Origin: Corynebacterium pilosum DSM 20521 = CIP 103422
GTDB lineage: Bacteria; Actinomycetota; Actinomycetes; Mycobacteriales; Mycobacteriaceae
NCBI RefSeq assembly: GCF_000373805.1
Contig: NZ_KB892461.1
Span: 118,218 to 182,217 of the forward strand
Reading direction: 5' to 3'
DNA: 64,000 nucleotides
Shown here: positions 62,299 to 64,000 of the stretch, piece by piece
Position numbering within the stretch: the first letter of the stretch is position 1
Layout: each line of letters starts with the position of its first letter
Made by a program: the position numbers and the translations under genes
The notes under the pieces: generated by a model
What the model was told of the DNA's origin: nothing
Databases searched by the model: none
What the model saw: the letters and a program-made list of their open reading frames with translations, nothing else

Positions 62299-64000
62299 CT
62301 ACTTCTCCTCGCTTTCAGCGGAGATGGAGGCCGCTGTCAAGCCGGAATCTGAGGCGGGGGCGGAATCCGTTTTCAGCTTTGATGCGGGGGCTTCGGCCTT
62401 GGTTGCTTCGATCTCTGGGTCGCGCCCAGCCTTGCGGTCGGCCTCGGCCAGGGCAAACATCTTGCCCATGCCATTGACGCTCGGCTTGGCGAAGAACTGG
62501 TTGCGCGAAGCGAGGATCATCAGCGGTGCGGTGACCAGGAACGTCACCAGCAGGTCAAAGATAGTGGTCAGACCCATGGTGAAGGCGAAGCCCTTAACCT
62601 CGCCGACGGCCAGGAAGTAAATGATCACTGCACCGATGAGGGTGACCATGTTACCGGTGACAATGGTCTGCTTCGCACGGTCCCAACCACGCGCGGTGGC
62701 GGAGCGGAACGTCTTGCCGGCGCGTACCTCGTCCTTAATGCGCTCATAGAGCACGACGAAGGAGTCAGCCGTCGCACCGATACCGATGATCAAACCAGCC
62801 ACACCGGACAGATCAAGGGAGTAGCCGATCCACCTGCCCAGCAGCACCAGCATGCCGTAGACGAGCACACCGGAACCCACCAAGGTGATCAGTGAGATGA
62901 AGCCGAACATGCGGTAGTAGGTGAACACGAAGATCGCGATCAGTACCAGGCCAACAAGGCCCGCGACAAACCCGGCCTTCAGTGAGGCCTCACCCAGAGA
63001 TGGGGGGACGGTCTGTGCTGTTCCGCCTGGTTCGCCGTTCTCACCGGCGAAGGACAGAGGCAGTGCGCCATAACGCAGGTTGTTTGCCAGCGCCTGGGCT
63101 TCTTCCTGAGTGAAGTCACCCGTGATCGAGGTAGCAGATCCCACCGGGGTTGCTCCCTGGATGACGGGTGCGGAAATGATCTGAGAGTCCAGGGTGATGG
63201 CGATCTGCTGCCCCAGCTTCTCCGAGGTCAGCTGAGCCCAGGTCTGGGAACCGTTGTGCTCACCGTCCTGCTTGAAGGAGAAGCTAATCTCCATTTGGCC
63301 GGTTTCCGGGTTGAACCCGCCGTTGATCGGCTTGTTGGTGTCAATCTGGTTACCAGTCAGACGAGGCCCGTCCTCATCTGTGACACCTGCAAGCAGGGGC
63401 ACCGGTTCAAGCAGGAGTGCTTGGCCGCTGTTCGGGTCGCAGGAGACCAACGGTAGCTCCGGCTCGTCGGTACCTGCCAGCGGGTCTGTAGAGTCTGGCT
63501 CGCAGCGCATCAACGCTTGGGAGGCCAATTGCTGTGTCGGATCCTCCGATTGGCGGTCCTCCTGCAGCATGGCCGTGAGTTCCTGGCGGCGCTCGCCTGC
63601 CTCAAGCGAGTTCGCTGGCTCCGGCAGAGGCTCCGCAGTCACCGTTGGAGTCTCCACGGCGTTCTCTTCCCCGAGGGTCTGGTTCAACGCGCTGAAAATT
63701 TCATTCAGCGATTCATTGGCCTGTTCTTCAGTGATGATGCCGTATTCCACCCAGTCATTGGCCGTCTCTTCCATGACCTCCGGCAGGGCTTCCATATCTG
63801 GCATGCCTGGCTGTGCCACCGGGCGGAACATTAACTGCGACGTCTGGCCCAGGTTACGCACTTCGGAGGTATCGTCGCCCGCAACCGTGATGACCAATGT
63901 GTTGCCGTCGACGACAACTTCCGCGCCAGAAACGCCCATTCCGTTCACGCGGTTTTCTAGAATCGTGCGCGCTTGATCCAACTGGTCCTGTGTCGGCTCG
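62299..64000 (-). CDS. secD: Protein translocase subunit SecD, 5' end outside the window
   Basis: The frame is open at the right edge (EPTQDQLDQARTI), so the N-terminus and first membrane helix are missing; about 567 codons are present. It has VNGMGVSGAEVVVDGN in the P1 head region, a Gln/Glu-rich insert, and the membrane core SLDLSGVAGLIIGIGATADSFVVLYERIKDEV. The C-terminus is Ala/Ser-rich and acidic. It forms an operon with secF and the lipoprotein gene. Confidence 0.95.
   Translation of the reverse strand, partial: EPTQDQLDQARTILENRVNGMGVSGAEVVVDGNTLVITVAGDDTSEVRNLGQTSQLMFRPVAQPGMPDMEALPEVMEETANDWVEYGIITEEQANESLNEIFSALNQTLGEENAVETPTVTAEPLPEPANSLEAGERRQELTAMLQEDRQSEDPTQQLASQALMRCEPDSTDPLAGTDEPELPLVSCDPNSGQALLLEPVPLLAGVTDEDGPRLTGNQIDTNKPINGGFNPETGQMEISFSFKQDGEHNGSQTWAQLTSEKLGQQIAITLDSQIISAPVIQGATPVGSATSITGDFTQEEAQALANNLRYGALPLSFAGENGEPGGTAQTVPPSLGEASLKAGFVAGLVGLVLIAIFVFTYYRMFGFISLITLVGSGVLVYGMLVLLGRWIGYSLDLSGVAGLIIGIGATADSFVVLYERIKDEVRAGKTFRSATARGWDRAKQTIVTGNMVTLIGAVIIYFLAVGEVKGFAFTMGLTTIFDLLVTFLVTAPLMILASRNQFFAKPSVNGMGKMFALAEADRKAGRDPEIEATKAEAPASKLKTDSAPASDSGLTAASISAESEEK

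Overview
The window looks like a contiguous core-genome segment of a Corynebacterium (or very close Mycobacteriales relative). The support is its moderately high GC content, actinobacterial gene types (mIHF, a PriA without helicase motifs, an EF-P with a PGKGP loop, the paired CE1758/CE1759-type flavoenzymes, fused RibBA and CoaBC) and a gene order I know from corynebacteria. No rRNA, tRNA, CRISPR array, prophage or insertion sequence was found. Both edges cut genes: uvrC lacks its 3' end on the left and secD lacks its 5' end on the right.

Layout. 1-15,100 (all minus strand): uvrC, a PH-domain membrane protein, the riboflavin cluster ribD-ribC-ribBA-ribH with rpe and rsmB, then fmt, def, priA, metK, coaBC, rpoZ, gmk and mihF. 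15,300-23,600 (minus): the pyrimidine operon pyrR-pyrB-pyrC-carA-carB-pyrF, with a PyrR-type RNA hairpin ahead of pyrR. 23,674-27,986: a small accessory block with a TIGR01777 epimerase, two YbjN-family genes, an HNH/DUF222 gene preceded by two perfect DnaA boxes, and ppk2. 28,000-36,460 (minus): nusB, efp, pepQ, aroQ, aroB, aroK, aroC, a stand-alone prepilin peptidase, aroE, mltG and ruvX. 36,600-43,940 (minus): alaS, rarA, a phosphotransferase-fold protein and aspS. 44,121-49,148 (plus): a zinc metallopeptidase, a HEPN-like/CBS protein, a flavin monooxygenase plus FMN reductase pair, and sdaA. 49,167-64,000 (mostly minus): hisS, an MBL hydrolase, tpx, a membrane-anchored cyclophilin (plus), a small secreted protein (plus), a DUF421 membrane protein, a secreted 5'-nucleotidase, rel, apt, a family-5 substrate-binding lipoprotein, secF and secD.

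Regulation visible in the DNA includes a McbR-type operator (TAGAC-N6-GTCTA) inside the metK promoter, the PyrR RNA loop, a near-consensus sigma-A promoter before the flavoenzyme pair, and several intrinsic terminators.

The most unusual signal is a short word, GCTTRWCGACGA (reverse complement TCGTCGWYAAGC). By eye I find its 11-base core about 36 times, equally on both strands. It lies in several reading frames (sometimes forcing rare codons), in a facing pair that forms an intergenic hairpin, and in the arms of a terminator. This distribution resembles a DNA-uptake-type or other genome-wide recognition word.
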